64,000 bases of DNA from Coprinellus micaceus (lineage: Eukaryota; Basidiomycota; Agaricomycetes; Agaricales; Psathyrellaceae), in assembly GCA_951394405.1 (NCBI GenBank), contig OX596342.1, positions 868,001 to 932,000 on the forward strand. The letters are read 5' to 3'. Each line of letters opens with the position of its first letter. The first letter of the stretch is position 1. The notes beneath the pieces are model-generated. The model was not told the origin of the DNA, searched no databases, and was given only the letters and a program-made list of their open reading frames with translations. Of this stretch, positions 51,664 through 63,502 are shown piece by piece. Position numbers and translations under genes: made by a program.

Positions 51664-54643
51664 ATGCCAGATTCAAACGTGTATACGATCCTCGGGGTCC
51701 CGACTGTTATTTCATTCCCATCCCCAAGGTGCCTTCAATGGTCGTCGGGCGGGCAGCTCATATTTGTCACCAAGTCTGCAGTGTATATCCTGGTGAGCTG
51801 CCAACAACCTCACCCTCTCGCCATTCCTTACCCTTTTAAAAGACACCAGACCACGGAATCAACTTTGACAACGAATCGCTCATTAAGTCGCCAATACCCA
51901 AGGAAATTCAAGGAACACAGCAGGCGATATCGTGGTTTAGAACCATTGTCCAGGATGACAAGCTCATGGACGGAACGCGGTGGCCGGATTTGTGCCAAGG
52001 TACGTCTCCAAGCGCGCTCTGGCTTTTGAAGTAGCTAAAGCATAATTAAGCATGGGGTGCTGTCTCGCTGGGCTCCATTGACGCGTCGATCATGTCGGCG
52101 GAATGCTCTCCGAGTACCATTACGAAGGATGGACAGTAAGTCCCGCACGCCTCTGACCAGAGCGGGGCTTGATGAACCCCAGGTCGGTGATCGCGGTCAT
52201 GACGTCCAACATGGACATATCGTTGTGGAAAGCCGGGAAGAACTACCTAAAGGGAGAGTGGCAGAGAGTATGTTGAAACCGGCTTATTCAAAGTGATATC
52301 CCGTTTTTCTAACACCTCGTAGGTTGTCGACGTGACGCCTACGATTTTGAGCCACTTCAATCGTTCCGCCGACCGCTCAACAGCAGAGATCCTCCAGTCC
52401 CAGTCAACATGTAAGGCATGCCGCGCTTGGAATCGTTGATCAAAGACTCAGTGCGGAAAGTCAGGCATGTGTTGGACGTCTCAACCTGATTTCAGCCTCG
52501 TTCCCCACCCCCCTGTTGACGGGTCGTCGCTCATTATCGGCAGTCGAGCAGGCTCTTTGGCTTTCCTGAGGTGACCATCTTACGTTCATCTTGTACTTCT
52601 AGCTGAACGACTGGCAGGTACGACTCCGAAACGAATGGAGTGCGCATCTTGGACACTGTGTCGTTGGCCCAGACGTGGATTACCCATATCGCTGTTTCTG
52701 GCTGGGTGACGGCTTCAACTGGCACGTGTATGTCGTTCGTCTTCCTCCCCCGACCACGTCTGACCACCTACAGGCACAAGTTATCTTGCCTATGGAGTCG
52801 CCGATGGAAGGGTTGGGCTTTTGAAACTGCAAGAGAAGCTGTCAAGCTCCGACAGTCCCGAGTTCTCTTTCACCCCAGATTACCAAGTCGAGCTGAGCAT
52901 CACCAACGATGAAGAGCGAGTTCACTCAGCGGACAAAGCGGGTCTGACGGGGCTCGAGTGGATTTCTACACCCAGTGGAGGGGTACGCCTTTCCCCTCGG
53001 GATTCTTTTGGCGATCTAACATCGCCCCTTAGTCGATCCTGGCCTTCTGCAAGCCAGGTATTTTGTTCCTCTGGTCTCCTCCAGAAAATCCGGGGGTATT
53101 TTGGTCTGGGCTCAGATCTTTGGAGTTTGAACGACAAAAGGTCTCCAGCGCTGCATCGCCATTTCATCCTGCCTCGGGGGTATCGTACCGTGCGTCTGGG
53201 GATCTCTTGACGTTGTCCCTGTTCGACGGATCTATCCATGTCGTTGGAGGTGTGACGGAAGACCCGCATTGGAATGAGGAAGGCGAAGGGTCCTCATGGA
53301 CCTCGACTCAGTTGTCCCAGAACTGTCGATCTATCTTCAAGAAGGTCGAGAGTGGGTCCATTGACGATAGGGTTATGAACAGGATCAACGGGCTTGCTAG
53401 TTATGATGGAGGATCAGGCTTCGTTTGGGCTCACGAGTGAGCCGCTTTCTCAAACGCGTAGAGAAAGCTCTGATAGTCTTTCTAGGTCATCAGTTCCTTC
53501 TGATTTTAGCTATAAGCATGACGCAAAACACAGCAGCACTATCGTAGTAGCACGCTTAGCGGAAGCCACTGGCGATGTCGAGTTCCTGTCCAAACTAGAG
53601 GACGCAGTAACCCTGAAAAATGCTGGCAAGTCTGCGCACTCCTTTGCCAACGAACCGACAATTGATGACCCAGCTTCAGCTCACCATTCCATTTCCTTAC
53701 GAGTTCTACGGCCATTCTTCTTTGGCCTGCACAATCAGCGACGCCTTGAGTCCGGGCACGACCGCCTCCTCCAAATTCTGCAAAAGCCATCTGAAGACTT
53801 CTCAGCGAAGATATCTGTGCCTGTACTAGGAGTTGCTCTTACTGACGACATCCGTCGCAATTTCCGGAAAAGCCTGGCGATGCACCTCTTCGGTTGGCCG
53901 GAGATCTCGTCCTTGAGGATGCGCCTGTCGTTGGCGGATTTTGTTTGGGTGAGCATCCATTCACGAGTCCCGTGGTCTATGGAAGATACTGATGTCGTTC
54001 TGGTCAGAAATTCTCGACTACTGATGCTCGGCGAGCTGAGTGTGGACAAGTCGCTCAAGTAATTTTGACTTCAATATCCCAGAAGACACTCCGAACACTC
54101 CTTCGACACGCTACAGCCGTTGTCAATGGCCTTACATGTACGCCATATTCCACCTGGCGCCCTTGACCACTCCGTTGTCTAATGTGATACGCAGCCGATG
54201 ACATCCCGTTCATCATGCGACTGATTGTCCAGTCTCTCCTCCCCGGCTCACCCCAAGATCTAACTGAGGAGGGTCGCGCACTCTCCGTCGCGACGCAAGA
54301 CCTCCTCCCCAAAGACCCGTCAGGCGCCTCCAACGCGACAGAATTCACTGAACAGTGCCCCGCCTGCCATGTCGCGATTCCGCTCAAAGATATTACCATG
54401 GCCGTCTGTGCGAATGGACACCACTGGCCGCGGTGCTCGATTACCACGTTTATATTGTCGACGCCATGGGTGAGAACGTGCGTGGGGTGCAGTCGGAAAG
54501 CGTTCTTGCCACCGTCAGTGTCAGAGGCGACGACAGGGGTCGTGCAACTCCCGCTGTTGGCCCAGGGCTGGGTTGTGAAGGAGCTCTTAGAGACGGTGCA
54601 TCAATGCTTGTTTTGTAATAACAATTTCGTTAGTTTACTTTGA
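51664..54643 (+). CDS. RNA polymerase III factor TFIIIC, 90-kDa-type (delta) subunit
   Basis: Twelve exons join in phase to 804 codons: 51664-51792, 51843-51999, 52051-52135, 52183-52267, 52323-52410, 52465-52570, 52618-52727, 52774-52982, 53033-53436, 53486-53948, 54008-54137, 54195-54643. The N-terminus (CLQWSSGGQLIFVTKSAVYIL, then TPDHGINFDN) begins a WD-type propeller as in TFIIIC-delta proteins. MTSNMDISLWKAGKN and GSSLIIGSRAGSLAFLR are further blades. The C-terminus has the zf-TFIIIC finger (about 709-760): CPAC, CANGHHWPRC and CVGC. TFIIIC binds promoters of tRNA genes and recruits TFIIIB; this subunit corresponds to human GTF3C4 and fission yeast Sfc9. The start at 51664 fits homologue length better than 51607. 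Confidence 0.88.
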
Positions 54644-55932
54644 AGTATACTTCCGTAAGTAACAGTGCTTCTAGTGACGGTGCGTCTTTCTCTGGACAGC
54701 CTTCCCAGCATCTACTAATCAACGTTCCAATTCACAGTCCTAAACATCAATTCATTGCAATCATAGATAATGTGAGTGCAATCAAAGAGATAATCCATGA
54801 TCGGGTCGGTTGATGCTGCTTCTCCTCTCACCCTCGACCTCCTTCGACAGGACAATGCGATGTAAATCTCTAAGTGGCTGTTATCTCAATGAGACCCCGT
54901 CTCAACGATGGGACAATGTCCTCGCCGCTCGGCGTGGGTTTAAATGTAAGTCAAGAGCTGTGACAAGCCGCCAAGTTGTGGGGTGGAACTCGAGGGTTAC
55001 TTTGACTCACTCTGAGGCATGAGATAGATCAGGCTGTCTTTTACTTCGAGGCTTCTTGATTGATTTTTGTGTCTCTCATCACGAGGTAGTCCATGCTTCG
55101 ACTTTCTCCTCGGTTGACCCTTTCCGGCGCCAAGGTATGATATTCCCAAGATATTCCCTGCGTTTCTTAACTCCTCGCCACGGCGCCACCACATGCAACG
55201 AGAAGCCCGGATTGCAATGCTCTTGACACCGAAGGTGGGTAGCACTTCAAATTATGAGAAAGTACCTCGTGCGCTAGGTTCGCATTTGGGCATCTCAGTC
55301 CGTGACGCAATCCAGCATAGGCACTCGCGGCACGGGGTCATCGGGGCTGTTCTTCAGCGTCTACTCGCCTACGAAGATCAATACGAAGCTCGTCTTAACA
55401 ATTGATTGATGATGGACCACGACGAACAAGTTACAACGATACCCGGATGACAGATTGTTGACGTTGGCGCCCGTCTCCGGTGTTCAAGCGCCCCCACCAT
55501 ATGAGAGGTCCGTCTTCTAGTTCCTCCGTACCTTCGTCGGCGAAGCCTGAAATTGCATCTTTGGGAGGCTGTTGTTCGTGTTGGAGGGCCGCAGCTTGGA
55601 TCTCGGTTGTCGACCTTCCGACTACGGTAGTGACAGTACTGTCGTGCCGATCCCTCGTGTCTATCAGCATTCTGAGAAATTGACGTAGGTATCAGGGTTA
55701 CACAGAGGCGCCAGAAAGGTGGTCGGGGGCAGCAGCTACGAACGGTGGTTGCAATTTCACTGCCTTGAGACCTCTTGGGACCCCGGTGTAGCAGGGTGTA
55801 GCTTCCGAAGAACGGTCCCATTTGTGCCCATGCTGCCATTCAGCTGAGATTACAGCGCTAAATACCACGAGGGACCCCTGTCGCGAAGCGAGGGGGAGTA
55901 GAGGTCGGTCGGGTACTATCTCAACAGTTGGC
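54644..55932. other. Intergenic region with weak gene candidates
   Basis: Two possible small genes are not firmly supported. On the plus strand, short frames between 54797 (MIGSVDAASPLTLDLL) and 55405 (ending AYEDQYEARLNN) could be exons of one gene. On the minus strand, 55670-55431 (MLIDTRDRHDSTVTTVVG ... DGPLIWWGRLNTGDG) looks like a last exon behind a TTTCTCAG acceptor, with a possible first exon near 55830-55700. I recognise neither. Confidence 0.35.
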
Positions 55933-55977
55933 ATATAATAAGGAAGGACACCCGTCCTCATTTCCTCAGCTGGTCTC
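55933..55977 (+). promoter_or_regulatory. Core promoter of secreted repeat protein 2
   Basis: ATATAATAAGG (55933 onward) is followed about 27 bp later by TTTCCTCAGCTGGTCTC (55961-55977). The same pair and spacing are at 784-827 before the paralogue. The motif lies 74 bp before the start codon here and 113 bp there. Confidence 0.55.
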
Positions 55978-56050
55978 GCCCACTTGATTTTGCCATTTCG
56001 CGTCGAACGCATACTCTCGCCACCCTCTACCAAAAACCAAACTCTCTACC

Positions 56051-56661
56051 ATGGTCCAATTCACCAAGTCCGCGCTCGTTGCAGCCCTTCTCATTGCTCC
56101 TGCCATCGCCGCCCCCCTCTCCCAGGGCGCCGAAGCTGAGCAGGAATTCACTCGCGATTTAGATGAGGGGTTGGACCTTGAAGCCCGGGCTGGTGGCCGC
56201 GGTTTCGCTCTTGGAGCTTCCGCATTTGCAGCAATGATTGCTGCCAGGCCCCTTGGCGAATCTTTGGCCACGATCTTCAAGAGGCCCAAGAACCCCACGT
56301 TCAAGCGCAGCTTCGAGGACGAGTCCGAGATCTTCGAACGCGACTATGACGAGGAACTGGAGCTGTTTGAGCGCGAATTTGAAGACGCCCTCGAGCAGAG
56401 ATCACCGGTTCAAGCCCAGACCCTCCTCAAGATCGGAACATTCCTTGGAAAGAAGGCCCGGTGGCTCATTCCCCTTGGTGGTGCTACGGGCGTCGGTATT
56501 GGGTGAGTATTTTGTTTTCAAGTCTCCTGCCCGAACCTTCTCACTGACTCTGCGGTATCCTTAGTATGGCTGGGAAGCTCCGTTCCAGGGAGTTGGATGG
56601 TGACTTGGACGTGTACGAGCGTGACTATAACATGGGAGGCTCGCTTGATGAAATGGACTAA
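56051..56661 (+). CDS. Secreted acidic-repeat protein 2
   Basis: Two exons (56051-56502, 56565-56661) give 182 codons. The signal peptide MVQFTKSALVAALLIAPAIA resembles that of the gene at 941, and the mature part follows the same plan. There are short basic/hydrophobic Gly-Ala stretches (GGRGFALGASAFAAMIAARP, GKKARWLIPLGGATGVGIG). Acidic stretches with Arg at the borders separate them (RSFEDESEIFERDYDEELE, FEREFEDALEQR). It has one block rather than two. The mature part also contains IFKRP and TFKRSFED, possible dibasic Kex2 sites. Secretion is well supported; function unknown. The intron falls inside a Gly-rich stretch, as in the paralogue. Confidence 0.78.
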
Positions 56662-57131
56662 ATCCATGGTCATCACCGTCCACCATTGTGTGTGTTGTGT
56701 AGACACAACAATTATACAACCACAGATCCTAGATGCGTCTAGCTAGATGATATGCTTTAGACGACAACACCTTGTCGCTTGGCTTCGGCTCGACACCATT
56801 TTGCCTCGCGTAGTTATCATGTTGGGAATAGGGAGACTGGTGGGTTGAAGACCCTTGGCTGCCGGGGTATGATGGTGGTCGGTGAACAAAAGTTGACAGG
56901 GGAACCGCATCAATTTTAAGTTAGACGCCAGTTCATACCAGAGTTAAGATACCTTTCGAGACATTACGTCGGCATCCTGGTGCCCGACAAACAGCGCCTC
57001 GCTTGCACAGGGTTAGACGGGGCACCTCAGTTGCATCCACTGAGTCCACGGAAAAGGGCGAAAGGAAAGCAATCGATGCCGGCGAAACCGTAAAGAAAGA
57101 TGCTCACAGAGCAACAGAGACGAAGCGATAA
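56662..57131. other. Intergenic, convergent 3' flanks
   Basis: Between the secreted-protein gene (+) and the lactonase gene (-). No gene was found. Confidence 0.55.
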
Positions 57132-58761
57132 CTACAGGAACACGAAACTGGTCCTATTCTGCAACTCCTGGTTCCTCACCACGAGCTCCAAGTTCTTACC
57201 GCCGTCGATTCTCCTGAAGACAGCAACGCCGCCCTCGGTGTTGGCGCCAGCGATCAAGAACTCGTCACCACCACCTCCGGTCTTCCCAATTGCGAAGCTC
57301 CTAATCTGGCTCAACCCGGTGAAGACCTGGTTCGTGAGGCGCAGTGTCGCAGCGGTAGGGGTTGCGGTGGCCTGGATAGGACCAGCAGAGGTCGGGGTGG
57401 CCGTCTCGGAGCCTGGGACGAGGGTGAGGGTAGTTCCAGTAGGCGCTGCGTCGGCGGAGGACGAGGCCGCGGGCTCAGGGTACGAGCTGTCTCCGTATCC
57501 ATAGTCACCCTGTCGCCGAGCCAGCTCGTGGGGGGTGCGTCGGCGAGCGTGGTACTTCGCCATCCGCTTGCTCTGAGGCTCAGCACGTTTGGCGGCGGGG
57601 GTCGTTTTCGCAGCGACGAGGGTGGTGAAGGCGGGCGCGAGCCTGATGATCTCGGTAGCTGAGGGCTCGGCGACGGTGGATTCCGATGAAGGCAATGGCT
57701 CGGTGCTCGCAGGCTCCGTACCGTTGCCACCACCGGTGAGAGCGGCGTACTCGAAGATGGCGATGGTATCACCTCGCTCGTCGAATTCGGGACCAAGATT
57801 TCGGTTGCTCACGTAGATGATGGGGTCGGGGAAGGCTTCGGAGGGCTCAGAGATGACAATCTCAGCAGCGAAGAACGAGCCGTTGATGTTAGAAGCTTCC
57901 GCTGGGACGATGGAGACGTTGGCGAGAACAGGGAGTGTTGTGCCGTTGGGGGCTGTAGGAATTTGATGGGCAGTAAGGACGGAGGTCTTCTCATGCAATA
58001 CGAAGAGGATGTTGTCTGTAAAACAACGTCAGGTGAGAAGCCCAGCTCATACGAGGACGGCCACGTACCTTGGACAGCAACATGACGAGGGCCGTTCCCA
58101 GGTGCGATGTCGATCTGGCCCTGCACCTTGAACTTGCCTGGTGCACCGTCATTCACAATTCGCCAGATCTTATCAGCTCCAAGGTCAGGAACGAAGATCT
58201 CCCCGTTGAACTCGAGCGACTGGTGAGGATTTGACGGGCCATTTCCGACAGGGAAGTCGACTACGGGTGAGTCGCGCAAAAAGCGCGCTGGATCTTCGGG
58301 GTCTGTGGCAATGAACGAGGCATTGGGTGAACCGAACTGAAAGGAACTGATGAGGATGACTATCCACGAGGACTACCGTGATACTGGGCACGCACATTCA
58401 TCGCTGACACCTCGCCTGTTGTCAACGCCTCCGTGAACGTTGGGCCATTGCCACCCGTTGCAACGGTGTCGACGAGAGTAAGGCTGCCTGCCTCGTCGAT
58501 ACTGAATGACTGGAGGTTGCCAACAGGGCCGATCTCGTTCACAGCACTGCCAGATAATCTTTAGTGACACGTAGAATGGAATGTAAATGAACATGTAACG
58601 CACTATAGGATACTGGAGTTGAGCCTGTGTGGCGCGATCCACGATGGGTTCTGGCCTGTGGGGTTTTGTTTCACCAATGCGAGGCTGCCAGCATCAGAGT
58701 CGAAGACGTATGTTGCGATGAAGCTGGTGAACCCTCCAGCAAGAATAGTAAAGTTGACCAT
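57132..58761 (-). CDS. Lactonase-type seven-bladed beta-propeller protein
   Basis: Four exons (58761-58604, 58546-58396, 58336-58069, 58015-57132) join to 486 codons, starting MVNFTILAGGFTSFIATYVF. Motifs fit the 6-phosphogluconolactonase-like (YbhE) family from memory: NPSWIAPHRLNSSILYAVNE, GNGPTFTEALTTGEVSAMN, GPSNPHQSLEFNGEIFVPDL, GADKIWRI and GNGPRHVAVQ. Members hydrolyse lactones or act on cyclic carboxylates; the substrate here is unknown. It is longer than usual because a Ser/Ala/Pro-rich insert with basic patches (KYHARRRTPHELARRQGDY) sits at about residues 320-410, before the last blade (FTGLSQIRSFAIGKTGG). No signal peptide is evident, although Asn-X-Thr/Ser sites are present. Confidence 0.85.
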
Positions 58762-59452
58762 GGCGTTGTAGTTCGTGGTTGAATTCGTCTAATGCAATTA
58801 GGATGTGCTGAGGGTGATGTGGACAGCGCACTGAGCCTGAGTGCGTGGTTTATATCGTCCCGGATAAAAAGAAGGAAGAAGGAGAAGAAAGAACGTCTTA
58901 GAGCGCCGGCTCAAAGGGGAGATGAGGCGAGAGGAAGAAAGCCGACCAAGCGTTTTAGCTCTCGCTCCCTTTATATTCATCCCGTCATCTCGGGTCAGTC
59001 ACGCACCGCTTTTGTCTTCGCCCAGCCTTTGTTCGCCCGCCCCACGGCAGCAACGCCGTTCATTATCCGGCCAGTGGGGGTAACAATGGGTATAGAAGGC
59101 AAGGGGCTTGGATTTCGGTGGGCGTTGTGCTATAGCAACCGGAGGGTCGCCGGGTGGAAGGTTGGAGTGAGGTCACACCAAGCCCGGACATCCATTCCAT
59201 GATCGTCTCCCTTGAGGTAGAGCTGGCTATGGTGTACGTTTGAATCTTTGAGAGCACAGCTATACGGGTGGCAGTCGCATGATGGTTGGGGCGAAGCAAC
59301 CGTCAACGATGGGCGCTAATTTCGATGGCGGGAGTTGCCGGTGAGCGTCAATGATCCCGCGGAAGCTTTGGTCTCTTGAACTTGACCACCTCCCACTCGG
59401 CCTCGAGTAGTCCGATAGCTGAACTCACGACCCATTCCGACTCTCGTACACC
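58762..59452. other. Divergent promoter region, lactonase / hypothetical protein
   Basis: About 690 bp between outward-facing genes. ORFs here have no family features. No TATA box was assigned. Confidence 0.5.
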
Positions 59453-60755
59453 ATGGATGACTCCAACGCTGGCAGCTCTTCAGGGCATCATCCTCACAAG
59501 AAGTACCACTGGACAACCAATCTTGATATAACGGTCACAATCCGGTATCGCGAACCCAAGGCGACGCAGTACTTCTCCAAGTTCGACAGACAGTCAATAG
59601 CAGTATTGCGAAGTGACCTCATAGCGCTAAAGATCCCACACCCAAAGGCGGACAACATTGGACTGGCGTCTCATGGCGTTGTAGAGTTCTCGTGGTCCAA
59701 CATTGAACCATACAAGGTGTGGAATGGTTGAACTGTGGCACGTTTGGCTCCCTTGCTCACACATATCGAATGTCCACGAACTGGAAGGTGCTCCACCACA
59801 ACCTGATACTGAAACTTCGTCCTCACGATCCCGGCTACAAAGAGATACTCAAACACACCCTGGAAGAGTTACAAATGTACTGTTGTCACGTCTTTGTCCT
59901 AGGGCACCAAAGCTAAAAGCGCCCTACCACAGAGTCAAAGCTAGCTTCTGGGAATCGCGAGTGTCACAGTCTTTCCACCGCAACGCTCTCTGTCTGACAT
60001 ACTGTACCTTGATAGGCCCACGGGGCAGGGAACTAGCGCAAAGAAGCGGCGATATCAGAGTTCGACTGGGGACTCGGACTCACTTCCACCTTCCAAGAAA
60101 TTTGCACCTGGCCCTACCTCCTATGAACGTGAAGGCGTGACAGCAGAGCAGTTCTTGAGCGATACACTCAAGACTCTGGCTGTGAAGCCTGAGCCCGTCG
60201 ATGTACCCTTGCCGCCTGCACCGCCTTCCAGCAGCTTTGTGTCTTCCCGTGCCACCCTAAGCTCCCGGGTCAGTATGCCAGGTCAAGCATCCGGGCCACC
60301 ATCTGGTGGTACATCTTTTGAATGGGACAAATACCAAGGCTCGGCCGCTTCAGCAAGTGAGCCATTGCTGAAGGATCTGATGCACGACCTTTGGGAGGTA
60401 CGGAAAAGTATATCATACGCCCGCGAGAAGGAAGCATCTCTTGTCGAGAAGATTCAAAAACTATTTCCTCAAGTCAAGATCCCACCAATGACCTCCGAGC
60501 AGAAGGAACTGGCAGGTCAGCAGATCTCTGCCAGCGCTCTCCTTCGTCGTTTACTCACGAGTGAATCGAACTTCTCCAGGACTGCGGCTACAGCTTGAAG
60601 AGGCACGAAATGACGCTTCCGCGCAACGGAAGCAAAAGGATGCCCTGCAACGCTCGCTTGACGAAATTCGGAGAGAGTCGAAGGAACCTTTCATCGTCCC
60701 CGGCCTGATAGATGCTTTTCTTTCAATATCGAATCTCTCTGCTAAAATTGTATAG
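59453..60755 (+). CDS. Hypothetical protein with C-terminal coiled coil
   Basis: Five exons (59453-59716, 59788-59876, 59933-59962, 60016-60515, 60580-60755) join to 264 codons. The N-terminus (KKYHWTTNLDITVTIRYREP, FDRQSIAVLRSDLIALKIP) is ordered but matches no family I know. A basic NLS-like KKRRYQ is followed by a Pro/Ser-rich linker (PLPPAPPSSSF). The C-terminus is helical, with coiled-coil spacing (LRLQLEEARNDASAQRKQKD, LQRSLDEIRRES). Without the last intron the protein would instead end at 60598; the spliced version continues the coiled coil and is preferred. The 30-nt third exon is the least certain part. Confidence 0.6.
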
Positions 60756-60956
60756 CATAGTCCCATCGCTTGGTCCCACTATATCATAGAAACGACACCC
60801 ACATCACCATTGCCCCGTCGTAGAAAGACAACTGTCAACCATGTCGAAGATAAGTACGAGGAGAGTAGTATGGCATCAGCCGGTTACATAATCCTCGGGC
60901 GCTAGTATCTTATCTGCGAGCATCACTGGGAACCGTTCTTGAACCCATACCACAAC

Positions 60957-61493
60957 ATGTCCTGGCAAGGTAAGTACTCCTGCAGGCGACGAGATGAGCG
61001 AATGCAGTAACGGCTACTCCCTCAGCTTATGTCGATACCAACCTTGTTGGCAGTGGCAAGGTTACGAAAGCTCTGATTCTGGGACAGCAGGGAGGTGTTT
61101 GGGCAGCGACTCCTGGATTTGCGGTGCGTGGCATGAACGTATGGACCCCCAGAGGCTAAAATATCTACAGCTCTCACAAGAGGAGCAGAAGGCAGTGATC
61201 AATGCCTTCAAGGACCTCACCGCAGTTCAGGCTACCGGTGTCCGCCTCGCTGGCCAGAAGTATTTCACCATCAACACCACCGACCGTAGCGTCTACGTCA
61301 AGAAACAGGTGCGCTGTAACGCAATCGAGCTCTCAGAATGAGCCTGATAACCCTCGTATAGGCTGATGGAGCTGTGATTGTCAAGACCAAGCAGGCGATC
61401 CTCATCGGAGTGTACGAGGCACCCCTCCAAGCACCAGAAACAACACCCGTAGTTGAGGGCCTCGCCGACTACCTCATCTCTGTTGGATACTAA
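60957..61493 (+). CDS. PFY1: Profilin
   Basis: Four exons (60957-60969, 61026-61123, 61171-61308, 61362-61493) give 126 codons, a typical profilin length. The N-terminus MSWQAYVDTNLVGSGKVTKA is the family signature, followed by AILGQQGGVWAATPGF-like residues (ALILGQQGGVWAAT). The end VVEGLADYLISVGY is the usual C-terminal helix that helps bind proline-rich ligands. Profilin binds actin monomers, promotes nucleotide exchange and feeds formin-driven filament growth in the cytoplasm. The 13-nt first exon (ATGTCCTGGCAAG) is common in fungal profilin genes. No anomalies. Confidence 0.96.
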
Positions 61494-61915
61494 GCATGAC
61501 TGAAGAAGTACTATCTAATTGTATACTTATCCCCCAAGCCCATCGCGTTGCATCTGCTCATCGATCTGAAGAATGCTGTACATTCATCGCTTCGTCAAGG
61601 CGATTAGCCTCCGCGTTGGTTCCGGTTGCCGCAGTGATGCCCCTATATGTGTGGACCCTTCGACGTTGACCGGGCCAGGGCTTGGTAGGGACGCGTACTT
61701 GAAGCTACTGCAGAACGAAGCATCGAGGCCAGTTCCAGTGGCATTTCTCAATTGATCTAATGAGGATGACGTCGCTGAACAAACGGAACAGACCCCGACT
61801 TGAGGTCGGCTATAATAGGGGCATTCGACAGAGATCGCGACATGTGTGAAGGTATCCTCGTGCTCGTATATTAATAGGGCGAGGTTTGAACCATGCGCCT
61901 CTCTTCTGAACCGCC
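61494..61915. other. Intergenic before the aldo/keto reductase
   Basis: Holds the profilin 3' flank and the upstream region of the reductase. GGCTATAATAGG near 61808 could be a TATA box, about 100 bp upstream of the start. Confidence 0.45.
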
Positions 61916-63326
61916 ATGCCCTGGGATCCAATAAAGCTCAACGACGGTGCGAAATTAGCTTCGCCCCTTCAGCGAGCGAACCTACTGACGTCTTTTCCAG
62001 GAAGCGCCATTCCGAGTATCGGGTCAGGGTCTCGCCGCGTTCGCCAAGACAGGTAGCTAACAAGCGAAATTCAGGTTTGGAACCTGGAGGCTAGGGAATG
62101 GCGATAAGCCAACCGACGAGGTGGAGCAGGCCCTCTCGCTCGGGTTCAGTCACATTGGTGCGTGTCGTCTCTCGCCGCTTCAGGGAACATGTTGCCTAAC
62201 TGGCGGAGGTAGACACCGCCCAAGCCTACCAGAACGAAGCTGAGGCCGGCAAGGCAATCCGCGAAAGTGGGCTGGCGAGAGAGGATGTGTACATTACGAC
62301 GAAATACTCGGGGCTGAACAAGAAGGATATAGAGGATTCCATCAGGGATAGCCTGAAGAATGTGCGTTGCCCCCCAATCCACACGACGGCGTAGACCTGA
62401 CAGTTTATCTAGCTGGGAGTAGGGTATGTGGATCTGTATCTCATTCACCACCCGCGACTCGCCTTGCCAGATATTCGAACTGCTTGGGAGCAGTTCGAGG
62501 GCCTCCAGGGCGCTGGCCTGTCCAAGTACGTCACAGGTATTTCTACTGATATCACTCAACTCACCGCCTGCATAGGAGCATAGGGGTCAGTAACTTTGGC
62601 GTCGATGAGCTCAAGACGTTGCTCGCAACCGCCAAGGTCAAACCCGCTGTGAACCAGGTGAGCGCTTTATGGCCGACCCCGAGTGTCAACATGTCAAACT
62701 CACCCTGTTTGTGGTGCTCAGATCATGCTGCACCCTTACGTCTACGCGAGACAGAAGCCTATCCTAGAATTTGCCAAGAAGCACGGAATCGTAATCGAGG
62801 CATACAGCACCCTCATGTGCGTCTATCACTAACGCTTGCAACGGGAACTGAAGCTAACATACGAGCAGCCCCCTCACTGTGCTCCCTGGAGGACCTGTAG
62901 ACAAGCCCGTGAAGAAGATCGCTGAAGCCAAAGGGGTGGCCGCGGAGCAGATTCTATTGGCTTGGGCGAAGGCGAAGGGAGTTGTCGTCGTAACGTGTGT
63001 TTGTTTCGTCTATTGCCAGTGCGAATGTCAATGCTCAGTGATGCTCAATAGGATGAGCTCAAAGAAGGGCAGACTAGAGAGGTACCTTGGGGCGGGGGAC
63101 ATTGGTTAGTGCCAACCTATCTCCTCCTGTGTGCCTGAAAATACGACTAAATCTCCACACAGAACTTTCGGAAGAGGACATCGAGGTTATAGACGAAGCT
63201 GGTGCCCGCGGTGCACTGCACTTCCAGCTCATGGACATTGGGAAGCGGCTGGCATGGGCGGCTGCGTTGGGGGCTACGGCCTTTGGGTTTTCGCTTATCT
63301 CTGGGTTGAACATATTTAGAATTTGA
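61916..63326 (+). CDS. Aldo/keto reductase with hydrophobic C-terminal tail
   Basis: Ten exons (61916-61946, 62001-62022, 62075-62157, 62213-62361, 62413-62525, 62576-62657, 62722-62816, 62869-62994, 63052-63104, 63163-63326) join to 305 codons. The start MPWDPIKLNDGSAIPSIGFG fits the AKR N-terminus. Catalytic-tetrad positions are visible: D and Y in DTAQAYQNE, K in ITTKYS, H in VDLYLIHHP. SIGVSNFG, KPAVNQ and IEAYSTLIPL are further family motifs. Such enzymes reduce aldehydes or ketones with NADPH. After the usual helix ELSEEDIEVIDEAG the protein carries RLAWAAALGATAFGFSLISG, which looks like a membrane anchor and is not typical of soluble AKRs. The substrate is not predictable. Confidence 0.9.
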
Positions 63327-63502
63327 GACTGATGGGGGGAAGGATGGTCGGTTCTTGGGGTTGGGTGAGGACACTGTACATCGGGCGTCTGGATGAATAG
63401 AGATACTATGGACGATTCGCAGTATGCATGTAGTCAGGAAGAACAAGCGAAAAACTAAAGCTAAAGGGTCGTGTAAAAACGGACAGAAGGCTCTTGCATG
63501 GT

